IMG/VR virus record: IMGVR_UViG_3300024518_002267
Location: 1 to 21,129 of that record
Length of the DNA stretch: 21,129 bases
DNA from: a virus
Reading direction: 5' to 3' (one strand)
This document shows, piece by piece, positions 16,531 through 21,129 of the stretch. The notes below the pieces were generated by a model, which had not been told where the DNA came from, made no database searches, and saw only the letters and a list, made by a program, of their open reading frames with translations. The position numbers and the translations under genes were made by a program. Each line of letters starts with the position of its first letter. Position 1 is the first letter of the stretch.

Positions 16531-16575
16531 CGCAAGCGAGCTAGCTAGTACGCAAGTGCTAGCTAGCTTCTTGCG
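16531..16575. repeat. Long imperfect inverted repeat downstream of the HTH gene
   Basis: CGCAAGCGAGCTAGCTAG (16531-16548) and CTAGCTAGCTTCTTGCG (16559-16575) pair over 16 positions with one small internal mismatch and a 10-base loop. It begins 11 bases after the HTH stop. No T-run follows, so it is not a standard rho-independent terminator, though as RNA it would be very stable. It contains three of the GCTAGC sites, so it may also be a DNA-binding site. Confidence 0.75.
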
Positions 16576-16603
16576 GTGCGGAGTGGCTATGAGCAGTATG
16601 GCA

Positions 16604-16764
16604 GGCCAACTGGTAACTAAGCGTTATGGCCAGCCAATGGCCTTCCACTGGCCATCCCACAGAAATTAATTGGCCTTCCAACTGATAAATGGGCGTTATC
16701 GAGGCCACACAAGTTTATGGCCGACGTACGGCCTTACCAGTATAAGGTTTGGCCCAAAATGGCC
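16604..16764. repeat. GGCC-centred repeat block with two 22-bp imperfect direct repeats
   Basis: Ten GGCC tetramers occur in 161 bp. Several extend to TGGCCTTCCA-ACTG-like words (16640, 16671 and, more degenerate, 16730). Two longer copies share CCAACTG-N8-GCGTTAT with the same 8-bp spacer (16606-16627 and 16678-16699), 72 bp apart. The block lies directly upstream of the promoter at 16810. Iterons for replication initiation or operators are both possible. Confidence 0.65.
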
Positions 16765-16809
16765 TACCGGGATTACCATCATACCTCATCAATAATTTTA
16801 AATTAGGCA

Positions 16810-16838
16810 TTGACACTGGAACCCATGTGTGCTATCTT
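16810..16838 (+). promoter_or_regulatory. Strong forward promoter for the right arm
   Basis: Perfect TTGACA (16810-16815), 17 bp, TATCTT (16833-16838) with an extended TGC before the -10. The expected transcription start (about 16844-16846) coincides with the ATG at 16845, implying a leaderless first gene. Confidence 0.75.
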
Positions 16839-16844
16839 GAAAGT

Positions 16845-17069
16845 ATGCAAGCAGAGCATACGAGCCCGAATAATGAACGTCCATCACTCACCGAGTCAGA
16901 CTATGACAGAATCTATGAGTATCGGCTGGCCCCACGCTCACAAGACTTACGCCAAGTGCATAAACGCCAACGTAGAGTCAAGACGAAGGGGCCATCTGCT
17001 TACAGAGATCCAACAGCACGTAAGGCCATTCGCAAAGTTCTCTATACCTCTACAAGCAACGAGTATTAG
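16845..17069 (+). CDS. First right-arm gene, small basic protein (74 aa), probably leaderless
   Basis: 74 residues starting MQAEHTSPNNERPSLTESD. It has an acidic/aromatic segment (DYDRIYEYRL) followed by a strongly basic part (RQVHKRQRRVKTKG, then TARKAIRKVL). ATG 16845 is placed at the predicted transcription start, and there is no usable Shine-Dalgarno, so translation is probably leaderless. The frame is open back to 16749, but that would read through the promoter and repeats. Fourteen bases after its stop comes the next gene. The basic character suggests nucleic-acid binding; no family is recognised. Confidence 0.65.
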   Translation: MQAEHTSPNNERPSLTESDYDRIYEYRLAPRSQDLRQVHKRQRRVKTKGPSAYRDPTARKAIRKVLYTSTSNEY

Positions 17070-17083
17070 AAGGGAGGTGACCC

Positions 17084-17440
17084 ATGAAGTATCGCAATCC
17101 AAATGCGAACTTGCTAAACCGATACATGCAAGAGGATGAGAATGCTTGCGCCCATATCCGCAACCTATTCATCATAACGCCATCGAAAGAAGAAATAAAA
17201 GCCCACTACGAAGCCGAGCTTAGTTATGGCAACGAAGATATTGGCTTGACCCTCTATAAGACTTTGGCTAACTGTGTAAAGAGCCTTCAAGCTGACCGTT
17301 GGGCCAGAGAAGATTTCACAAGCCTTGCCCTTACACAGTCACTATGCCCATTGCATTTAATTGATTACGCCATCTGTTTTGATGACGATGACCAAGAGTG
17401 TGCAGCCATTCGTATCATTCATCCAAGCCACGATACCTAA
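17084..17440 (+). CDS. Unknown protein (118 aa)
   Basis: 118 residues with a very strong GGGAGGTG Shine-Dalgarno before ATG 17084. It looks mainly helical, with a middle segment LTLYKTLANCVKSLQADRWA and a C-terminal acidic run (FDDDDQE) before AAIRIIHPSHDT. Four Cys are scattered and do not form a clear metal site. It lies in a forward run of small genes behind the promoter at 16810. No family recognised. Confidence 0.7.
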   Translation: MKYRNPNANLLNRYMQEDENACAHIRNLFIITPSKEEIKAHYEAELSYGNEDIGLTLYKTLANCVKSLQADRWAREDFTSLALTQSLCPLHLIDYAICFDDDDQECAAIRIIHPSHDT

Positions 17441-17457
17441 AGAAAAGAGAGAAGCCA

Positions 17458-17664
17458 ATGCCAGACACACGTACCATCAAACGAGAGATAGACCTACCAA
17501 CCTACTTTGATGATCTGGCCTACGCACGACTCCAACTCAAGGCCCATATCAATGAGCTTCTGAATGGTATCTGCGAGGACCACGACAACATCGACCAAGC
17601 AATCGAACAGTTTGCCTTCCATGCCCGCTTTGAAGCGATCTACCAGTACGAAAATCCATCATAA
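17458..17664 (+). CDS. Small helical protein (68 aa)
   Basis: 68 residues from ATG 17458, which follows AGAGAGAAG. The frame extends upstream to 17398, but that part lies inside the previous gene. The product is acidic and helical (YFDDLAYARLQLKAHINELL, later NIDQAIEQFAFHARFEAIYQ). Its TAA shares a base with the next ATG (TAATG). Function unknown. Confidence 0.65.
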   Translation: MPDTRTIKREIDLPTYFDDLAYARLQLKAHINELLNGICEDHDNIDQAIEQFAFHARFEAIYQYENPS

Positions 17665-17771
17665 TGCAAACATTGACCGAAGCCATTGTAAGTATGTCCG
17701 TCGTTGTGTTGGTCTGCTTTGTCATTCCAGCCATATTCATCATCCAAGAACAGATACGAGACAGGAAGTAG
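17664..17771 (+). CDS. Single-pass membrane peptide (35 aa)
   Basis: A short coupled frame: its ATG (17664-17666) overlaps the preceding TAA. The product MQTLTEAIVSMSVVVLVCF continues hydrophobic through PAIFII and ends in a charged tail (QEQIRDRK). This is one transmembrane helix with a probable cytoplasmic C-terminus. It is too short to assign; small phage membrane peptides can act in host takeover, exclusion or lysis timing. Confidence 0.55.
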   Translation: MQTLTEAIVSMSVVVLVCFVIPAIFIIQEQIRDRK

Positions 17772-17774
17772 TCC

Positions 17775-17858
17775 ATGTATACCCATTGTACCCATTGTGG
17801 ATGCGAACTTAACACGGAATACGAGAAAGACATTGGCCATCATACTGATTGCCGATAG
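17775..17858 (+). CDS. Mini zinc-ribbon peptide (27 aa)
   Basis: 27 codons from ATG 17775 with AGGAAG six bases upstream, three bases after the previous stop. The sequence MYTHCTHCGCEL, later GHHTDCR, gives CxxC-x-C plus HHxxC, enough for one metal ion. The close spacing and good Shine-Dalgarno argue for a real gene despite the size. Function unknown. Confidence 0.5.
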   Translation: MYTHCTHCGCELNTEYEKDIGHHTDCR

Positions 17859-17874
17859 GAGGTAGAGGAGGACT

Positions 17875-18138
17875 ATGAAAACCGTCCAAGTATCAGATGA
17901 TTGGTGTGAGGATTGTCGAGGGAGGGGAACTAGAACTCTCCATGGGATAGCAATCACGTCCGACGAGTTCAATGGACCCGACTGGAATCAAGAGATGAGG
18001 GACGATTATTTCTCCGGAGCCTATGATACTCGTTGTGAGATGTGTGGAGGCACTGGCAAAATAGATCCCGAGGAATACAAGGACCGAGTTGAAATGGAAC
18101 ATATGATGAGGATGGAAGCCCCTCACATGTTCCAGTAA
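17875..18138 (+). CDS. Small protein with two DnaJ-type CxxCxGxG motifs (87 aa)
   Basis: 87 residues from ATG 17875, after a strong GGAGG Shine-Dalgarno. Two half-sites, CEDCRGRGT (11-19) and CEMCGGTGK (54-62), form the classic DnaJ-like zinc finger pattern; there is no J domain. The region between is acidic (DEFNGPDWNQEMRDDYFSG) and the C-terminus is Met/Glu/His-rich. Small phage proteins of this type are common but uncharacterised; binding of unfolded protein or nucleic acid is a guess. Confidence 0.75.
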   Translation: MKTVQVSDDWCEDCRGRGTRTLHGIAITSDEFNGPDWNQEMRDDYFSGAYDTRCEMCGGTGKIDPEEYKDRVEMEHMMRMEAPHMFQ

Positions 18139-18146
18139 GGAGAATC

Positions 18147-18224
18147 ATGAGCCGATACCGTAACATCATAGCCCTTATCATACTTTTCGCCATCTATCTA
18201 TTCACATTAGGAGTCCAACTATGA
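18147..18224 (+). CDS. Single-pass membrane peptide (25 aa)
   Basis: ATG 18147 follows AAGGAG five bases upstream. The product MSRYRNIIALIILFAIYLF plus TLGVQL is a positively charged N-terminus and one hydrophobic helix. Its TGA overlaps the next start (ATGA). The tight coupling supports reality; function unknown. Confidence 0.5.
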   Translation: MSRYRNIIALIILFAIYLFTLGVQL

Positions 18225-18394
18225 ACAACACGCCGCTATGCCGTTGTAAAGAATGCCAACATATTCACGAGGAGTTCATCGAGAAGTTTGGCCACTGGCC
18301 CAGTATGACACACGCCCAGTCTCAAGAACTCAAAGCCAAACGACTCGACAACATCAGGTCTTGGGACCGTATGATGGAAGGTCGTCCCCGATGA
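18221..18394 (+). CDS. Small Cys-containing protein (57 aa)
   Basis: 57 residues, start in ATGA overlap with the membrane peptide and stop in ATGA overlap with the next gene. The N-terminus has C7, C9 and C12 with H14 and H16 (LCRCKECQHIH), a likely metal-binding cluster. The rest is basic and helical (SQELKAKRLDNIRSWDRMM). Function unknown. Confidence 0.6.
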   Translation: MNNTPLCRCKECQHIHEEFIEKFGHWPSMTHAQSQELKAKRLDNIRSWDRMMEGRPR

Positions 18395-18624
18395 GCAATG
18401 CATCCATCAGGTTTGAGGCCGAATCGCTTTTTCATCTCAAGCCACGACGCCAACTCAATAAGTGGTTGGCCGGAGATGATGTCAAGTGCCCCGTTTGCAA
18501 CCAGTTTGTTACTGAAGGCAATGATTGTACCAACCAAGACTACGACCGAGTGGGTTTGACTCTTAGAACCGTCATTAAGCAGATGGGCCAAGAGCGAGAC
18601 AAAGAAGCGGGCCAACCATCATGA
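18391..18624 (+). CDS. Small zinc-finger-like protein (77 aa)
   Basis: 77 residues. The frame is open back to 18253, but the ATGA overlap at 18391 matches the coupling of its neighbours, so MSNASIRF is taken as the start. Residues 33-46 carry KCPVCNQFVTEGNDC (C33, C36, C46), a half zinc-ribbon that looks incomplete on its own. A basic helix precedes it (KPRRQLNKWLAG) and a charged helix follows. Function unknown. Confidence 0.65.
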   Translation: MSNASIRFEAESLFHLKPRRQLNKWLAGDDVKCPVCNQFVTEGNDCTNQDYDRVGLTLRTVIKQMGQERDKEAGQPS

Positions 18625-18860
18625 AATCTTTTACCGCTAGGTACACTCAACGATGTGGAGAGTGCCAACAGTACATCATCGCAGGTAAAGACAAAGTGGT
18701 AAGACTTCACCACAACACACAAAATTGGATCCATGAAACCTGTATGCAAAAACTCATGGACCAAACACTCAGGGAAGACCTTCGTCAAGATGAATTCCAT
18801 GAGTCAATAGTGCCAACCGTAATAGAAGAATACCATCAAGCAATGCTGGAGGAAATTTAA
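18621..18860 (+). CDS. Small zinc-binding protein (79 aa), C2-HC type
   Basis: 79 residues, ATGA-coupled to the preceding gene. C12, C15, H38 and C41 in the pattern RCGECQQYIIAGKDKVVR...WIHETC give a complete C-x2-C...H-x2-C site. The pattern with I-x-x-G between the halves recurs in small phage and actinobacterial proteins, often called PARP-type or HNH-like zinc fingers in loose annotation. No nuclease residues are visible. The C-terminus is an acidic helix. Confidence 0.7.
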   Translation: MKSFTARYTQRCGECQQYIIAGKDKVVRLHHNTQNWIHETCMQKLMDQTLREDLRQDEFHESIVPTVIEEYHQAMLEEI

Positions 18861-18862
18861 AC

Positions 18863-19177
18863 ATGGCTAGCCCACAACGTATCCGCAACGAAGATGTAAA
18901 GGTTCAGTTCAATACCCGAGTTACGCTCAGAATGCGGAACAGTATTGATGATTACCTTGACTACATGGACCGACCCATGACCAGACGTCCCGATGAGACA
19001 GAAGATTGGCCCGCAAGCATTGGAGAAATTGTAGATGAGGCCTTAACGACCTTCTTTGCTGACCATCCAAAGATGACACGTAAGGGTCCAAAGATCCCGC
19101 CGAAGCCGAAGACACAGAAAAAGCCAGCAACCAAAACACCCGCCAAAAAGACAACACCGACAACCAGAAAGAAATGA
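18863..19177 (+). CDS. Ribbon-helix-helix-like protein with histone-like basic tail (104 aa)
   Basis: 104 residues from ATG 18863 with GGAGG upstream, two bases after the previous stop. Residues 12-20 (VKVQFNTRV) look like the DNA-contacting beta strand, 21-35 helix one and 52-68 helix two (SIGEIVDEALTTFFADH), as in Arc/CopG-type regulators. An unusual insertion of about 15 residues lies between the helices. Residues 72-104 are Lys/Pro/Thr-only in character (KKPATKTPAKKTTPTTRKK), like histone H1 or AlgP tails, and would bind DNA nonspecifically. It probably compacts or regulates DNA. The fold call is by pattern. Confidence 0.65.
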   Translation: MASPQRIRNEDVKVQFNTRVTLRMRNSIDDYLDYMDRPMTRRPDETEDWPASIGEIVDEALTTFFADHPKMTRKGPKIPPKPKTQKKPATKTPAKKTTPTTRKK

Positions 19178-19188
19178 AAGGAAACACA

Positions 19189-19356
19189 ATGGATTGGCAA
19201 CAATTTCTCGAGGATAATGGTTTCGCAGACAAGGGATGGGACGTATCGCCTGATGGGGCAATTTTCTATTGCCCGGACGATGGGAACGGTATTGAGCCTG
19301 ATGGCAAATGCTACTGCGGGCAGATCAGCCCACTACTACAAATGGGGATGATATGA
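19189..19356 (+). CDS. Small Cys-containing actinophage-type protein (55 aa)
   Basis: Start at ATG 19189 (MDWQQFLEDN) with AAAGGA six bases upstream; ATG 19174 in ATGA overlap with the previous gene is an equally possible start, adding five residues. C28, C41 and C43 plus the conserved-looking NGIEPDGKCYCGQISPLL and GMI ending resemble small actinophage proteins ending in DGTC...SPLxxxGLI, from memory. The stop is ATGA-coupled to the next gene. Function unknown. Confidence 0.65.
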   Translation: MDWQQFLEDNGFADKGWDVSPDGAIFYCPDDGNGIEPDGKCYCGQISPLLQMGMI

Positions 19357-19673
19357 CCACGTCTAACACAAATTCACCCAGAGACCAATTACTTTTGGGA
19401 CCAAGCAGAGTAGAGGTTCTCAACCAAGCCAACCTTCTGTCTAATTTGGACCAGATCCTCTACCCTGAGGAAGATGGGTTTGCTATGTTCCGAGCCCTCG
19501 ATGAAAATGAGGCCAATGAATTCAAAGAACTAGCCAGACAGAAATATAAGAGGTTCGAACCAATAGAGGGTATCTGGCACCCCATTTACCAAATGGAATG
19601 TGTTCTCATGAACCACGAAGTTTCTTTGTACCGAATTGAGCGAGATGACCCCGAACTCCCAAAAACTACCTAA
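19353..19673 (+). CDS. Unknown acidic protein (106 aa)
   Basis: 106 residues; start at 19353 in ATGA overlap (an upstream in-frame start at 19308 lies inside the previous gene). It is helical and acidic in the middle (LDENEANEFKELARQKYKRF) with an aromatic segment (IEGIWHPIYQMECVL) and a C-terminal EVSLYRIERDDPELP. It looks like a compact globular domain but no family is recognised. It is the last gene of a tightly coupled run; a 113-bp gap follows. Confidence 0.65.
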   Translation: MTTSNTNSPRDQLLLGPSRVEVLNQANLLSNLDQILYPEEDGFAMFRALDENEANEFKELARQKYKRFEPIEGIWHPIYQMECVLMNHEVSLYRIERDDPELPKTT

Positions 19674-19786
19674 AGCGTAGAATCGTTTTTAAGGATTGGA
19701 AATTCAATTACAGTCTCACGACTCACAACGACATATAGCGGCTCCCCCTGTAAGCCTGGGCACGCCGAGAGGAGACCAAAACTACA
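19674..19786. other. Short non-coding gap
   Basis: 113 bp between coupled gene runs. It has a T-run (GTTTTTAAGG near 19685) and a GC-rich patch (GGCTCCCCCTG near 19740). I see no clear promoter with a good -35 and no hairpin followed by a T-run. Confidence 0.4.
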
Positions 19787-20053
19787 ATGACACAATCAAG
19801 AAAACAGAAAAGAAACCAAAACGTACCTCAAACTTCCCAAAAACAAAGAAAACACAAAACCCAAACAATACGGCAAACCGGTAACATCAAGACTTTCACT
19901 GGGCGCCTCATTCACCCACCCCCTAGGGGGGGTGTGAGTCGACCCAGGGTGAGTGTTTCCGCAGTACCCTTGGAGTTCTGGGCATCCATAGACCCAGTGA
20001 AAGAAACACCTGAAGAAACACCTACAGAAAGAGACCCAAAGGAGATTAGATGA
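19787..20053 (+). CDS. Doubtful low-complexity protein (88 aa)
   Basis: 88 codons from ATG 19787. The N-terminal third is Lys/Gln/Asn/Arg-rich (SRKQKRNQNVPQTSQKQRKH), the middle includes IHPPPRGG, and the end is acidic and repetitive (VKETPEETPTERDPKEIR). Support: its TGA is in ATGA overlap with the next gene, and the C-terminal codons look natural. Against: the GGAG upstream is 12-13 bases away, the composition is odd, and the frame crosses a strongly structured nucleic-acid element (19893-20003) that may be the real feature. A TTG-started frame at 19696 overlaps it but is less likely. Confidence 0.4.
   Translation: MTQSRKQKRNQNVPQTSQKQRKHKTQTIRQTGNIKTFTGRLIHPPPRGGVSRPRVSVSAVPLEFWASIDPVKETPEETPTERDPKEIR
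19893..20003. other. Nested inverted-repeat element (candidate structured RNA)
   Basis: Outer perfect 11-bp arms: CTTTCACTGGG (19893-19903) and CCCAGTGAAAG (19993-20003). Inside, CATTCACCC (19909-19917) can pair with GGGTGAGTG (19947-19955) with one wobble. Within that is a palindrome centred at 19924/19925 (ACCCCCT-AGGGGG). Three nested levels in 111 bp are not expected by chance. It could be a structured RNA, a processing or regulatory element, or a recombination site. Confidence 0.55.
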
Positions 20054-20247
20054 TGGCAGTTCAAGTTGATACAATGAAAGGCATTGCCTTTGAATGGGAA
20101 GCGAAGTGTGATGAGCATTTCCATTGCGGGATTTACATTATGGTTGGTGATGATCGTCGGCACCATGTTGATCTTCATGATGTAACACCTCTTGATGATG
20201 ACGATTACTGCGGAGAGTGCGGTCAGATCGGTTGTGCCCACGGATGA
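20050..20247 (+). CDS. Small metal-binding protein with two Cys/His clusters (65 aa)
   Basis: 65 residues. ATG 20050 (or 20053) follows AAAGGAG. A first possible site is C20, H23, H25, C26 (KCDEHFHCGI), and a second is C54, C57, C62, H64 (YCGECGQIGCAHG). Between them is a His/Asp-rich segment (DDRRHHVDLHDV) and an acidic run. Probably binds zinc; role unknown. Stop is ATGA-coupled to the next gene. Confidence 0.7.
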   Translation: MMAVQVDTMKGIAFEWEAKCDEHFHCGIYIMVGDDRRHHVDLHDVTPLDDDDYCGECGQIGCAHG

Positions 20248-20420
20248 TAACCATAATCGAACTCGCCAAAAAGGTCGTAATGGCTTGGATCATTCTTTTC
20301 ACCATCATGATAGTCGGCTATCTGATCCTCTCATTCTTCAACCTACTTCCACCAGACCCTATAATAGTCACGCCAACAGAACCAACATTGTCAGCCTGGG
20401 TCCTATCTGGGTCCCACTAA
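20244..20420 (+). CDS. Single-pass membrane protein (58 aa)
   Basis: 58 residues from ATG 20244 in ATGA overlap; the longer frame from 20217 lies inside the preceding gene. Positive residues (AKK) precede one long hydrophobic helix (VVMAWIILFTIMIVGYLILS), followed by a Pro/Thr-rich tail (LLPPDPIIVTPTEPTLS), probably outside the membrane. A holin-like or exclusion role is conceivable but unsupported. Confidence 0.65.
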   Translation: MITIIELAKKVVMAWIILFTIMIVGYLILSFFNLLPPDPIIVTPTEPTLSAWVLSGSH

Positions 20421-20439
20421 CCAAGCGAAAGGACAAGGT

Positions 20440-20700
20440 ATGCAAGAGATAGACAAGATCCACTTCCAGTCCAGGGACCATAAAGTTCTGTTCCGGAAAC
20501 TACTTGACAAAGGCACATACACCTATACAATGGAAGACTACAACGGAAATGTCATCAAGGAGTCATTTGAGCCAGAGATAAATTTCAACATTTGGACTAT
20601 ACGCCAAGTCGAGTCTCTTTTGGGCGAGTATGGTATTGTAGGAGCAATAGAAGTAAACAGGCACGGTAGATCAAGAAGAGGGGAGACGCACCCAGCATGA
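20440..20700 (+). CDS. Unknown small protein (86 aa)
   Basis: 86 residues from ATG 20440 with AAAGGACAAGG upstream. It contains a likely beta hairpin (GTYTYTMEDYNGNVIKESF) and a helix (IWTIRQVESLLGEYG), ending in a basic tail (NRHGRSRRGETHPA). Stop is ATGA-coupled to the next gene. No family recognised. Confidence 0.65.
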   Translation: MQEIDKIHFQSRDHKVLFRKLLDKGTYTYTMEDYNGNVIKESFEPEINFNIWTIRQVESLLGEYGIVGAIEVNRHGRSRRGETHPA

Positions 20701-20930
20701 CTGTGGAACAATTTGTAGTTGGATCCATCCTCATTGTTATTGTGACAGCATGGGTTGTATGGCAATTTCTATTCATACCACGATTAGATGAGGTTCAAAA
20801 ACAGTTGGCTGACGAACGGGAGCGGAGAGAGTATGCTGAGCATATTATCCGTAACCAAGAGGCAGACACAATGAAACTAGAAGGTGAGTGGGGAGACCCC
20901 ATGGACTTTCTGGATCGAGATATAACATGA
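20697..20930 (+). CDS. Membrane-anchored coiled-coil protein (77 aa)
   Basis: 77 residues in ATGA overlap with the previous gene. One transmembrane helix near the N-terminus (FVVGSILIVIVTAWVVWQFL) is followed by a charged helical stretch with coiled-coil character (LDEVQKQLADERERREYAEH) and an acidic end. The topology resembles i-spanins or small membrane regulators, but no partner lipoprotein is seen. Confidence 0.65.
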   Translation: MTVEQFVVGSILIVIVTAWVVWQFLFIPRLDEVQKQLADERERREYAEHIIRNQEADTMKLEGEWGDPMDFLDRDIT

Positions 20931-21013
20931 GGACACTATTCACCACAATCATTATGGTTACGTTACTGGCTGCACCGGCAGCAGCGATCGAGGAAGGAAC
21001 CGACAATGAGTGA
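20927..21013 (+). CDS. Tiny secreted peptide with signal sequence (28 aa)
   Basis: 28 codons starting in ATGA overlap. MRTLFTTIIMVTLLAAPAAA has the basic-hydrophobic-AxA form of a cleavable signal peptide, leaving only IEEGTDNE as the mature part. No Cys, so not a lipoprotein. It may serve as an inhibitor, a signal, or only as a translational link to the following gene, whose start overlaps it by 8 bp. Confidence 0.5.
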   Translation: MRTLFTTIIMVTLLAAPAAAIEEGTDNE

Positions 21014-21129
21014 CCTGTACCGAATCGACCTAACGAACCCCGACCTACCAACCGGAAGTTATCTCGCCAACGACAGCGAACTTGTTTCGTATCTGAAGAA
21101 CCGTGACGTACTGGTTCCTGATACCCGCC
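21006..21129 (+). CDS. Partial CDS at right edge, unknown
   Basis: Starts at ATG 21006 with GGAAGGA about seven bases upstream and runs open to the edge (41 residues). It begins MSDLYRIDLTNPDLPTGSYL and continues with a helix-like SELVSYLKNRDVLVP. It overlaps the end of the secreted peptide by 8 bp. No family can be assigned from this fragment. Confidence 0.55.
   Translation, partial: MSDLYRIDLTNPDLPTGSYLANDSELVSYLKNRDVLVPDTR

Larger units (their letters stand above)
15732..16567. repeat. Cluster of ten GCTAGC palindromes
   Basis: GCTAGC begins at 15732, 16070, 16090, 16239, 16267, 16279, 16285, 16540, 16558 and 16562. In the other 20 kb I noticed only three, at 599, 4331 and 18866. Sites lie in the leader of the 15752 gene, in the promoter spacer and leader of the HTH gene, and in the inverted repeat after it. 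This placement is typical of operators. Longer shared words are TGCTAGCGTTT (16069-16079 forward, 15738-15728 reverse) and AAGTGCTAGCTA (16554-16565 forward, 16099-16088 reverse). Confidence 0.8.
16521..16844. other. Non-coding repeat and promoter region, 324 bp
   Basis: No credible gene. It holds the long GCTAGC inverted repeat (16531-16575), then the GGCC repeat block (16604-16764), an AT-rich stretch (about 16790-16806) and a strong promoter (16810-16838). The combination of repeats followed by an AT-rich stretch is compatible with a replication origin or a complex operator. Confidence 0.6.

Noticed and set aside
16810-17139. Forward 109-residue frame starting within the -35 box at 16810
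   Set aside because: It begins inside the promoter and overlaps two better-supported genes, including the strong Shine-Dalgarno of 17084.
19696-19884. TTG-started 62-residue frame in the gap after 19673
   Set aside because: The AAGGA touches the start codon, so spacing is wrong, and the composition is Lys/Asn-rich low complexity.
20697-21013. Inner/outer spanin pair (membrane coiled coil plus overlapping secreted peptide)
   Set aside because: The secreted peptide has no lipobox Cys and almost no mature part, and a Gram-positive host would not need spanins.

Overview
The window looks like part of the genome of a tailed double-stranded DNA phage (Caudoviricetes). The core genes on the minus strand are a large terminase with all its expected motifs and a portal-like protein. 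No integrase, polymerase, tRNA, CRISPR array or insertion sequence was seen. The host is probably a Gram-positive bacterium, most likely an actinobacterium. This is inferred from a perfect Gram-positive/actinobacterial LexA box (CGAAC-N4-GTTCG), a promoter that appears to give a leaderless mRNA, and several small proteins of the kind found in actinophage early regions. The host identity is not proven.

Layout. The left arm (1-15698) is transcribed right to left and is almost fully packed: large terminase (13443-15698), an internal promoter (13411-13439), four small structural or unknown proteins (12047-13382), a beta-helix tailspike-like protein (10756-12036), a 1051-residue adhesin/fibre-like protein with 17 copies of a 23-residue repeat (7601-10756), the portal (5892-7601), two low-complexity small proteins (5212-5892), a 1668-residue giant virion-associated protein (206-5212) and the start of a further gene (1-213). 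Most junctions are one-base TAATG/TAGTG overlaps. Placing host-binding genes between terminase and portal is unusual.

The centre (about 15.69-16.84 kb) is a divergent regulatory region. It holds two strong and one weak sigma70-type forward promoters, the LexA box, ten GCTAGC palindromes, a small HTH protein gene (16308-16520) surrounded by those palindromes, a long inverted repeat (16531-16575), and a separate block of GGCC-centred repeats (16604-16764) just upstream of a further strong promoter (16810-16838). This resembles a regulatory switch, possibly with a replication origin.

The right arm (16845-21129) is transcribed left to right. It holds about twenty very small genes, many joined by ATGA overlaps: small metal-binding proteins (Cys/His clusters), single-pass membrane peptides, a ribbon-helix-helix protein with a histone-like tail, a tiny secreted peptide, and a strongly nested inverted-repeat structure at 19893-20003. 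These are probably early host-takeover genes; most have no recognisable function.

The most notable features are the 23-residue repeat family shared by three neighbouring structural genes (about 1, 3 and 17 copies) and the GCTAGC/LexA/HTH regulatory region.
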